Shown here: positions 6,984 through 12,794 of the stretch, piece after piece
How the letters are laid out: every line of letters begins with the position of its first letter
Position numbering within the stretch: the stretch's first letter is position 1
Source: Candidatus Parcubacteria bacterium
GTDB taxonomy: Bacteria > Patescibacteriota > Minisyncoccia > Minisyncoccales > Minisyncoccaceae
Length of the DNA stretch: 12,794 nucleotides
Assembly (NCBI GenBank): GCA_017992335.1
Contig: JAGOOU010000015.1
Span: forward strand, 1-12,794
Reading direction: 5' to 3'
Translations under genes and position numbers: made by a program
Notes under the pieces: generated by a model
What the model was told of the DNA's origin: nothing
What the model saw: the letters and a program-made list of their open reading frames with translations, nothing else
Database searches by the model: none

Positions 6984-7897
6984 GCAATAAAATTGCCATA
7001 TTTTATTAAGATAAACAATCCTAAACAAATAATTAAAACTGCAATAAGTTTTTGAATTAATATCTTTCTTGATAAAGATTCTTTTAAATATTTAGGCAAG
7101 CGGACAGAAAATATTGTTGTTAGTACAAAAAGAAAGACATATTGGACTCCTTTCAAAGCATTAACTATTGCCAAATATCCTACTGGAACTAAAACAATTG
7201 CCCAACTTTGAAATATTGTAGCTAATCCTCCAGCAACTTGAGACAATATAAAGATAATACCTGTTTCTCCTTTTCCTTCTTTTTTACGAATACTTTTTCT
7301 AACATCTTTATCTAAAAGAAAAACCAAAGAAACAATAGCTCCTAGAATTCTCATTAAAACAAATCCAGGCACCATGTCCATTTTTAAAAAAACAAATTTT
7401 TGGAAAATAAAATCAAGGGAAAAAAGTAAAGCAGCAAAAAAAGAAAGAGAAAGACTGTCTTTAGTAACAACGTGATTTTTCTCTGCACTAATCATTATTC
7501 CTCCCAGTAGAAGCAAAAAGAAGGCAATTAAATTATAATTACTTATAACCAAAGAAGCGTCTGGCCAAATAATTAAAGCGATTAGAAATATGAAAATAGG
7601 TTGAACTGCTCCTGTTGTTGGTATTACTCTGGATACATCATATTTTTCCAAAGCAGCAAAAAGAGCATAAAGTCCCCAAACATAAACAACTGCATCAAGA
7701 AAAGCCCACATTAGTGTTTTCTGATCTGGAATATGAAAATCAATAAAAGGAATTGCTAAGATAGCAAATATGCTTAAAAACCCAACATAAAAAGCATAAA
7801 GTTTAGGCTTGGGTGTTTTTTTTAAAACAATCTTATCTCCCAGTGAAGCTAGGGCGAAAAATAAATAACCAAGAATTGAAATTATTAACCAGGTCAT
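6980..7897 (-). CDS. DMT-superfamily (EamA-like) membrane transporter
   Basis: 305 residues with about ten hydrophobic segments from residue 2 to the C-terminus, arranged as two five-helix halves. ALEKYDVSRVIPTTGAVQPI (about 82-101) is the conserved end of the first EamA repeat. The second half has the parallel LVPVGYLAIVNALKGVQYVF. Family members export metabolites or move nucleotide sugars or lipid-linked sugars; the substrate here is not readable. Its ATG overlaps the stop of the preceding glycosyltransferase by 4 bases, so the two are coupled. A role in moving a precursor for envelope glycans is an inference from the neighbours only. Confidence 0.88.
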   Translation of the reverse strand: MTWLIISILGYLFFALASLGDKIVLKKTPKPKLYAFYVGFLSIFAILAIPFIDFHIPDQKTLMWAFLDAVVYVWGLYALFAALEKYDVSRVIPTTGAVQPIFIFLIALIIWPDASLVISNYNLIAFFLLLLGGIMISAEKNHVVTKDSLSLSFFAALLFSLDFIFQKFVFLKMDMVPGFVLMRILGAIVSLVFLLDKDVRKSIRKKEGKGETGIIFILSQVAGGLATIFQSWAIVLVPVGYLAIVNALKGVQYVFLFVLTTIFSVRLPKYLKESLSRKILIQKLIAVLIICLGLFILIKYGNFIA

Positions 7898-9180
7898 TTT
7901 TCTATTATTTCTTTAATTTTTAAAACTCCCATTTGTTCTCCTTCAATAAAGCCCTCCATAGCAATCTCAGCTAATTGACCTTCTTTTAACATGTCAAAAA
8001 ACCAATCTTTTATACAGCTAATATCTTCTTGCTCTATTCCAAAACCATTTCTTAAAAGCCACCTTCTATTAAAATCTTCTTGAGACCCAATGGTCGGAGC
8101 AATAATAATCGGCAAACCTAAAGCAGAATAAAAAGATAATTCACTTGGCTTTGTCCAAAGAATATCTGTTTTTCTCAATGCCTTATTAAAAGAATCAAAA
8201 TATTTTTCAAAACTTTCTTCGTAAATAATTTCTATTAATTTTGTTTCTTTAACAAATTCGCTAATTCTTAGCTTTTCAATTTCTTGCTCAAAATATTCTT
8301 TAATTTTAATCTTAGTTCCAGCAACTAATATTAATTTTAATTCCTTATTAATCACATTATCCCTTAATTGTTTTAAAACTTCTATTCCTATTTCTTTTTG
8401 GGCTCCCGCTCCCCCTACAGCAAACATAATAGTCAGAGGGCTATTTTCTTTATCTCCTAATTCACCTAATTTTTCTTTTATTAATCCTTGATAGTTTTTT
8501 CTATAACTACCCAAAGGATCTAAATTAATAATTCTTTTCTTTAAATCTTCTTTTAAAATTTCTTTCTTTTTTCCAATGTTTTCCATTGGTAAAGGATATC
8601 CTGTTAAAAAGATATTCTCTTTTCGCACTCCATAAAGCCTTAATCTATCAACTACTCTTTTATTGGGTGCAAAATATTTAATCCTGCTTGTTCTAGGGTG
8701 CAAAGGCGCCCAACTTCTTGAAATATCTGCATCACAGACAACGCAATAAACCCCTCCTGCATATTTAAATTCTTCTGCCATAAAAGCGGGATTAAAAAAT
8801 GTTGAGACAAAAGGCCTTTTGTCTTTATTAGAAAGTTTTTTAATTAAATGCTTACCCCAATTTCTTTTAAATAATGAGTATGTGCTTTTCTGACTAAAAC
8901 CACAAGCTGATTCATCTTTTTTTGGATAAAATTCATTAATTTTTTGAGTTTTATCAAATAAAGAAAAAATAAAGTCACCGATTATTGGCACTTTTTTAAA
9001 CCTAGAAACAGATTCATAAAATTTTCTTGAACTTTCCCAAATTGCTCTATCGGTTTGAGGAATGCTTTTATAGTCATTAGCATTAATGATTTTTTTCCCC
9101 ATTGCTAAATCTCTCAGAGCATATGCTGTTCTTTGATGACCATAGCCCATATTAATTGATATGACCCATGCTTTTTTCAT
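7894..9180 (-). CDS. GT-B glycosyltransferase, MurG/MGDG-synthase-like (GT28-like)
   Basis: 428 residues. The N-terminal domain opens with ISINMGYGHQRTAYAL (8-22), comparable to the glycine-rich GxGH acceptor loop of MGDG synthases and MurG. VCDADISRSWAPL (148-160) is comparable to the conserved segment after strand 5. The C-terminal donor-binding domain has FAVGGAGAQKE (253-263), then TKPSELSFYSALGLPIIIAP (343-362), the sugar-nucleotide loop, and a final QEDFNRRWLLRNGFG (367-381). It probably glycosylates a lipid or a lipid-linked acceptor at the inner face of the membrane; no signal or membrane segment is present. Sugar and acceptor cannot be named. It starts 20 bases after comEC and has its own promoter match, suggesting the first gene of the envelope-sugar group. 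Confidence 0.8.
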   Translation of the reverse strand: MKKAWVISINMGYGHQRTAYALRDLAMGKKIINANDYKSIPQTDRAIWESSRKFYESVSRFKKVPIIGDFIFSLFDKTQKINEFYPKKDESACGFSQKSTYSLFKRNWGKHLIKKLSNKDKRPFVSTFFNPAFMAEEFKYAGGVYCVVCDADISRSWAPLHPRTSRIKYFAPNKRVVDRLRLYGVRKENIFLTGYPLPMENIGKKKEILKEDLKKRIINLDPLGSYRKNYQGLIKEKLGELGDKENSPLTIMFAVGGAGAQKEIGIEVLKQLRDNVINKELKLILVAGTKIKIKEYFEQEIEKLRISEFVKETKLIEIIYEESFEKYFDSFNKALRKTDILWTKPSELSFYSALGLPIIIAPTIGSQEDFNRRWLLRNGFGIEQEDISCIKDWFFDMLKEGQLAEIAMEGFIEGEQMGVLKIKEIIEK

Positions 9181-9189
9181 TGTATTATA

Positions 9190-9218
9190 ATTATATAATA
9201 TTAAATAAAAAATTCCAA
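9190..9218 (-). promoter_or_regulatory. Sigma70-type promoter for the envelope-sugar group
   Basis: TTGGAA (9218-9213), a 17-base spacer and a perfect TATAAT (9195-9190). The -35 box lies in the last codons of comEC. Only 9 bases separate the -10 box from the ATG at 9180, predicting a leader of at most about three bases. A second TATAAT follows directly, but it is too close to the ATG to serve. The surrounding A/T richness raises the chance of coincidence. Confidence 0.5.
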
Positions 9219-10622
9219 GTCTTTTTTCCTTTTTTGAAACAATACAAACAAAACTATGGGAATATATAATAGCATGAAAATAAAAATTGGAATTTCTATT
9301 TTAGATAAAGGAAAACCAGAAGACAGGTCTATAACAAGAAGCAAATAAGAAAGAATGACTGATAAAACCATTGCTAAAAACCATGATAAAAAAGGAACAA
9401 CCAATCCCAATAAAGGAAATAATATTCCTAAAATCATAATAAAAGGTATTGCTGGAAAGATTAATATATTAGAAATTAAAGAAACTAAAGAAAAATAACC
9501 AAAATTTAAAACTAATACAGGTAAAACAAAAATCTGGGCTGAAATTGTCATAGCAATTATTTCTCTTGTTTCTTTATTTCCAACAAAAGAAAGCCAAAAA
9601 TTAAAAACTGGGCCCAAAACAATAATTCCTAGTGTTGCCAAAAAAGATAATTGAAAGCCCAAATCATATTTCAACAATAATGGATTAATTAAAAGAATTA
9701 TTACTCCAGCTAAAAACAATATTCTTAGATTAGAAGTATTTCTATCCAAGAGCTGAGATAGATATATTAAGCTAATCATAAATCCTGATCTTAATGCTGA
9801 TGCTGGTGCTCCGACAAAAACAACATAAAGAAAAATAAATAAGATTGAGATGATTAAAGCTTCTTTTCTCCAAAGACCAATCAAAAAAAGTAATTCTAAA
9901 ACAATTCCTGCAAAAAGAACAATATGAGCTCCTGATATTGCAATAGCATGGCTTAGGCCACTTAAACTTAATTTATACTTTAAATCATCGCTCATTTTCA
10001 TTGTGTTTCCTAAAATTGTCCCTTCAATAATTGCTTCTTTCTCAAGATTCAATTCTTTATCAATTTCTTGATTAATTTTCTTTTTAAAAGATAAGATAAA
10101 GCTCATAATTGTTTTTCCTTGGTTTTTTTGAACAAGCTCAATGTTGGGGAAAGACATGTACGCAGAAATTCCATCTTTTAATAAATAACCTTCGTAATCA
10201 AAACTATCAATCATGCCTGGCTTTTTGATTGTTCCTCCAATTCTTAATTTGTCTCCATAATCATATTCTGGAAAAACATTAGCAGAAACTAAAATTTTTC
10301 TATTATTTATACATACAATTATTTTCTGTTTATCATAATTCATTTGAGGCTCCTCGCAAATTATTCCTGTAAAATTTGTGAAAGTATCAAAAATGAAATC
10401 ATTCTCTTTTGCATTGGAATAATAAAAATTAAAATATAAAAAAGATAATCCTAAAATAATAAAAGAAAAACCAATTAATTTTCCTCTTTTGAGGAATATA
10501 CCTATAAAACTAAGACCAATTATCAAAAATAAAAAAGGCAAAAACCAAAAATTAAAAAAAGAGGCAATAAAAATGCCCCCTATAAAAATAATGCAAAATA
10601 GAAATAAAAAATCAATTTCCAT
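9201..10622 (-). CDS. comEC: ComEC/Rec2-family DNA-uptake channel lacking the nuclease domain
   Basis: 473 residues. Forms the inner-membrane channel through which single-stranded DNA enters during natural competence. Residues 1-68 hold N-terminal membrane helices. Residues about 80-165 match the external OB-like DUF4131 region (FTGIICEEPQ, YGDKLRIGG, FDYEGYLLKDGISAY). The Competence domain starts with the signature SGLSHAIAISGAH (221-233), continues through APASALRSG (272-280) and LGFQLSFLATLG (321-332), and ends with further helices. The protein stops soon after the last helix with a basic tail, so the C-terminal metallo-beta-lactamase domain seen in about 700-770-residue homologues is missing. 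Its ATG overlaps the rhomboid stop as TAATG. Confidence 0.93.
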   Translation of the reverse strand: MEIDFLFLFCIIFIGGIFIASFFNFWFLPFLFLIIGLSFIGIFLKRGKLIGFSFIILGLSFLYFNFYYSNAKENDFIFDTFTNFTGIICEEPQMNYDKQKIIVCINNRKILVSANVFPEYDYGDKLRIGGTIKKPGMIDSFDYEGYLLKDGISAYMSFPNIELVQKNQGKTIMSFILSFKKKINQEIDKELNLEKEAIIEGTILGNTMKMSDDLKYKLSLSGLSHAIAISGAHIVLFAGIVLELLFLIGLWRKEALIISILFIFLYVVFVGAPASALRSGFMISLIYLSQLLDRNTSNLRILFLAGVIILLINPLLLKYDLGFQLSFLATLGIIVLGPVFNFWLSFVGNKETREIIAMTISAQIFVLPVLVLNFGYFSLVSLISNILIFPAIPFIMILGILFPLLGLVVPFLSWFLAMVLSVILSYLLLVIDLSSGFPLSKIEIPIFIFMLLYIPIVLFVLFQKRKKDLEFFI

Positions 10623-11221
10623 TATCTTTTTTTAAATTTTTTAATTAAAAGCATGCCAGAAACAAATCCTCCAATATGAGCAGAATAAGCAACCATATCA
10701 GAAGAGCCCAATGATAATAGTTGGATTAAAAACCAAATTATAATAAATACAAAAGCAGGAACAGAAGCAATAGTCCAGAAAAAAACAATAGGCACAATAG
10801 TTTTAATTTTATTTCTTGGAAATAAAATTAAATAAGCACCCAGGATTCCTGAAATTGCACCAGAAGCACCAATTAAAAAACCAGAACTTTCGAATAGAGC
10901 ATAAGATAGAACAGATAAAAATCCGCAAAACATATAGAAAATAAGAAATTTAAAACTTCCTATTCTCGATTCAACATTTTTTCCAAAAACCCACAAAAAA
11001 AGCATATTACCTAAAAGGTGAATAATATTTTGATGCAAGAATAAAGAAGTCAAAATTGTATATAATTTTCCATTATATAAATCATTAAAAGAAAAGGCAT
11101 AATTGTCTAAATAAAAAGTGGTTGATAAAGAAAGAAAATAAATGTAAGAATTGAGAATAATTAAAAGAATTGTTATAAAAGGAATTCCTTTCTTTTTATT
11201 CTCATCATATAAAGGAATCAT
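10622..11221 (-). CDS. Rhomboid-family intramembrane serine protease
   Basis: 199 residues with about six transmembrane helices. It cleaves other membrane proteins within the bilayer. The catalytic dyad is visible: S120 in GASGAISG and H182 in AHIGGF. The loop/helix-2 motif H63...H68...N72 (HQNIIHLLGN) supplies the oxyanion-site His and Asn, and LFLWVFGKNVESRIGS follows as in typical bacterial rhomboids. Substrates are unknown. The ATG follows the nrdG stop by one base and the stop overlaps comEC, so it is part of the same transcript as both. The upstream sequence TAAAATAAGATAAT has no Shine-Dalgarno. Confidence 0.95.
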   Translation of the reverse strand: MIPLYDENKKKGIPFITILLIILNSYIYFLSLSTTFYLDNYAFSFNDLYNGKLYTILTSLFLHQNIIHLLGNMLFLWVFGKNVESRIGSFKFLIFYMFCGFLSVLSYALFESSGFLIGASGAISGILGAYLILFPRNKIKTIVPIVFFWTIASVPAFVFIIIWFLIQLLSLGSSDMVAYSAHIGGFVSGMLLIKKFKKR

Positions 11222-11222
11222 A

Positions 11223-11921
11223 TTATCTTATTTTAACGTTTTCAAATAAAGGAGAAATTTCTTTTATTATTTCTCTTAATTCTTCTTCGGGAAAAGGTTT
11301 TGCGTTGTTAAAGCTTCGACTGATTGTTTCTTTGTCTTTACGAAAAGTTTGAAGGAAATATTTTTTAGCTTTGCCAATGTCATTTGCCATTTCAATAATT
11401 GTTTCTTTTGTATGAATATTAGGAACAATAGTTGTTCTAAATTCGTAATCAATTCCTGAATTTTTAATTAGCTCTATGCTTTGTTTGATTTTATCGATAT
11501 CAATATTAACTCCTGTTGCTTTAGAATAATCTCTAAAACAAGCTTTAACATCCATGGCAATATAATCAATTAATTTTGCATCAATTAATTCTTTAAGTTT
11601 GTCTGGGTAATATCCATTGGTATCTATTTTAATTGAATATCCTAAATCTTTGATTTTTTTAATAAACCTACCTATATCAGGATTTATTGTTGGTTCTCCC
11701 CCGCAAAGAACACAAGCATCTATCATCCCCTTTCTTTGCTTCAAAAAATCAAACAATTCTTTTTCTCTAATTTCTGGATGTTGTTCTATTTCTTCAGGCA
11801 AAACTAATTCTTTTGAATAACAAAAAGGGCATCTAAAATTACACCCTGATAAGAATATCGTGCAAGCTATTTTGCCAGGATAATCAACTAAAGTAGTTTT
11901 TTGAAGGCCGCCAATTTTCAT
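11223..11921 (-). CDS. nrdG: Anaerobic ribonucleotide reductase activase, radical SAM (NrdG)
   Basis: 232 residues. Uses a [4Fe-4S] cluster and S-adenosylmethionine to generate the glycyl radical on NrdD under anaerobic conditions. The N-terminus GGLQKTTLVDYPGK is typical of the longer NrdG form. The cluster ligands are C27, C31 and C34 in SGCNFRCPFCYS. VLCGGEPTI (about 76-84) is the SAM-binding GGE motif. The partial barrel continues through IDTNGYYPD and YIAMDVKA. Its ATG overlaps the stop of the small glycyl-radical gene (TAATG), so it is translated together with the presumed substrate proteins. The neighbouring partial nrdD supports the assignment over the related pyruvate formate-lyase activases. 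Confidence 0.95.
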   Translation of the reverse strand: MKIGGLQKTTLVDYPGKIACTIFLSGCNFRCPFCYSKELVLPEEIEQHPEIREKELFDFLKQRKGMIDACVLCGGEPTINPDIGRFIKKIKDLGYSIKIDTNGYYPDKLKELIDAKLIDYIAMDVKACFRDYSKATGVNIDIDKIKQSIELIKNSGIDYEFRTTIVPNIHTKETIIEMANDIGKAKKYFLQTFRKDKETISRSFNNAKPFPEEELREIIKEISPLFENVKIR

Positions 11922-12199
11922 TAATCAACTTTGAATTCTTTTCTATCATTAAACTCTTGTTGTTTTCCTTCATTCCACTGGGAAACTGGCCTTAAATACC
12001 CAACCACCCTAGAATAAACTTCTGTTTCTTGAAAATTATTTAAGCTTTTGTTTTGATTGTAGCACTCAGAACATTTAAAAACTTCTTTGAATTTTCCGTT
12101 TCCTAAATCATACTTCAAAAAATGACCATTCAAAAGCTCTCCTTCGTCATTAGCTTCTATTTCTTTGCCGCAATCATAACAAAAAAATTTTTGGATCAT
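11921..12199 (-). CDS. Stand-alone glycyl-radical protein: zinc-ribbon-like segment plus NrdD-type radical tail
   Basis: 92 residues with the chosen start at 12199. Residues 1-48 hold two CxxC pairs (C7/C10, C43/C46) that look like a zinc ribbon. Residues 60-90 copy the NrdD C-terminus: EVYSRVVGYLRPV, then QWNEGKQQEF, with G67 as the predicted radical glycine. Over 33 aligned residues it differs from the neighbouring NrdD at four. It lacks the NrdD barrel and catalytic cysteines. By analogy with GrcA/YfiD, which replaces the cleaved radical domain of pyruvate formate-lyase, it may restore oxygen-damaged NrdD; this is inference. A longer start at 12286 adds 29 low-complexity residues and would overlap nrdD by 77 bases, so I prefer the ATG 10 bases after the nrdD stop. 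It overlaps nrdG as TAATG. Confidence 0.85.
   Translation of the reverse strand: MIQKFFCYDCGKEIEANDEGELLNGHFLKYDLGNGKFKEVFKCSECYNQNKSLNNFQETEVYSRVVGYLRPVSQWNEGKQQEFNDRKEFKVD
11933..12022 (-). repeat. Copy 2 of the 90-nt glycyl-radical tail repeat
   Basis: Aligned without gaps to 12246-12335, 80 of 90 bases are identical (about 89%). The 5' half as transcribed, around RVVGYLRP, is almost identical including silent positions, while the differences gather toward the 3' end. The copy lies inside the small glycyl-radical gene. Confidence 0.9.
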
Positions 12200-12209
12200 A
12201 TTTTTTATA

Positions 12210-12794
12210 TTATTTTTTTTTAGAAGAAACTGATGATTTGATTTTAAATTCTTTTCTGTCTTTAAATTCCTGTTGTTTGCCTTCATTCCACTGTTGAACT
12301 GGCCTTAAATACCCAACTACCCTAGAATAAACTTCGCAAGGCTGTTCAATTATACATTTAGGACAAGTGAAATGTTTGCCAGCAATATATCCATGACTAG
12401 GACAGATTGAAAAAGTAGGAGTAATGGTAATATATGGTAAACGGTTATTTTCAAATGCCTTTTTAATTAATGATTTTACTGTTTCAATATCTGATATTTC
12501 TTCTCCAATAAATATATGCTCGACTGTTCCACCAGTATATTTGCACTGTAAATCATCTTGAAGTTTTAATTCTTCAAAAATGTCATCCGTATAATTGACT
12601 GGCAATTGAGTTGAATTAGTATAATAAGGAATTTTCTTTGTTCCAGAAGTAATAATTTCTGGATAAAGTTTTCTGTCTTTTTGAGCCAACCTATAAGAAG
12701 TTGATTCTGCTGGTGTGGCTTCTAAGTTATAAATATTACCTGTTTCTTTTTGATATTCTACTAATCTTGCTCTCATAAAATCCATTACTTCTAA
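12210..12794 (-). CDS. nrdD: Anaerobic (class III) ribonucleoside-triphosphate reductase, C-terminal part
   Basis: Partial: the frame stays open through the window edge (Leu-Glu-Val before the first Met), so the true start and most of the barrel lie outside. The enzyme reduces ribonucleoside triphosphates to deoxyribonucleotides without oxygen. The 194 visible residues include NLEATPAESTSYRLA, YYTNSTQLPV and KYTGGTVEH, all typical NrdD strings. Next comes the C-terminal metal site, CPSH and CPKC (in ICPSHGYIAGKHFTCPKC), then the radical loop SRVVGYLRPV with G158 counted from the Met at 12785. The tail ends in a short Ser/Lys stretch. No functional residue is missing in the visible part, so the adjacent small glycyl-radical gene supplements rather than replaces this domain. 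It is the first gene of nrdD-small gene-nrdG here. Confidence 0.96.
   Translation of the reverse strand, partial: LEVMDFMRARLVEYQKETGNIYNLEATPAESTSYRLAQKDRKLYPEIITSGTKKIPYYTNSTQLPVNYTDDIFEELKLQDDLQCKYTGGTVEHIFIGEEISDIETVKSLIKKAFENNRLPYITITPTFSICPSHGYIAGKHFTCPKCIIEQPCEVYSRVVGYLRPVQQWNEGKQQEFKDRKEFKIKSSVSSKKK
12246..12335 (-). repeat. Copy 1 of the 90-nt glycyl-radical tail repeat, in nrdD
   Basis: Partner of the repeat at 11933-12022, in the same orientation with 313 bases between the starts. It encodes the end of NrdD including the radical glycine. Identity at silent positions points to a recent duplication or to gene conversion between the two copies. Confidence 0.9.

Noticed and set aside
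6980..6998. Hairpin GCAAT-TTT-ATTGC followed by T-rich sequence at the end of the transporter gene, as a terminator
   Set aside because: A five-pair stem with one or two strong pairs, lying inside the coding end, with an interrupted T run; too weak to call.
12200..12286. Upstream start (ATG at 12286) for the small glycyl-radical gene
   Set aside because: It would add 29 low-complexity Lys/Asn residues and overlap the end of nrdD by 77 bases, whereas the ATG at 12199 starts just before the first CxxC and 10 bases after the nrdD stop.

Overview
The window is an AT-rich, very compact bacterial fragment in which every convincing gene reads on the minus strand, so transcription runs from high to low coordinates. 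Genes abut or overlap by 1-4 bases in most places, none has a clear Shine-Dalgarno sequence, and the longest stretch outside a gene is about 40 bases. The gene content suggests an anaerobic, small-genome lineage of the Candidate Phyla Radiation (Patescibacteria, probably Parcubacteria-like). It includes a class III ribonucleotide reductase with its activase, a ComEC without the nuclease domain, a primary sigma factor with a poly-lysine leader, a helix-turn-helix/LAGLIDADG-like protein of a type I recall from these genomes, and a tRNA with a group I intron. This placement is inference; no rRNA is present to confirm it.

In transcription order the window opens (12794-11223) with an anaerobic nucleotide-reduction module: the C-terminal part of nrdD, a 92-residue protein joining a zinc-ribbon-like segment to a second copy of the NrdD glycyl-radical tail, and the radical-SAM activase nrdG. 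The small gene overlaps nrdG as TAATG. It looks like a stand-alone glycyl-radical 'spare part' for NrdD, analogous to GrcA/YfiD for pyruvate formate-lyase, and is the most interesting item here. Next come a rhomboid intramembrane protease and comEC (11221-9201).

From 9180 to 5242 lies a cell-surface group: a GT-B glycosyltransferase resembling MurG/MGDG synthase, a DMT/EamA-type transporter, a membrane-anchored clan GH-A-like glycoside hydrolase and a family 2 glycosyltransferase. It is followed by a membrane-anchored HtrA/DegP protease, then dnaG and rpoD, the classic macromolecular-synthesis pair. The dnaG and rpoD frames overlap by 143 bases, and the same purine-rich DNA would encode an acidic DnaG tail and a basic RpoD leader.

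The low-coordinate end holds the helix-turn-helix/LAGLIDADG-like gene with its own good promoter, and a tRNA-Asn(GUU) split inside its anticodon by a 232-nt group I intron of IA-like architecture. Three separate sigma70-type promoter matches place the -10 box only 7-9 bases before the ATG, which suggests leaderless or near-leaderless mRNAs.
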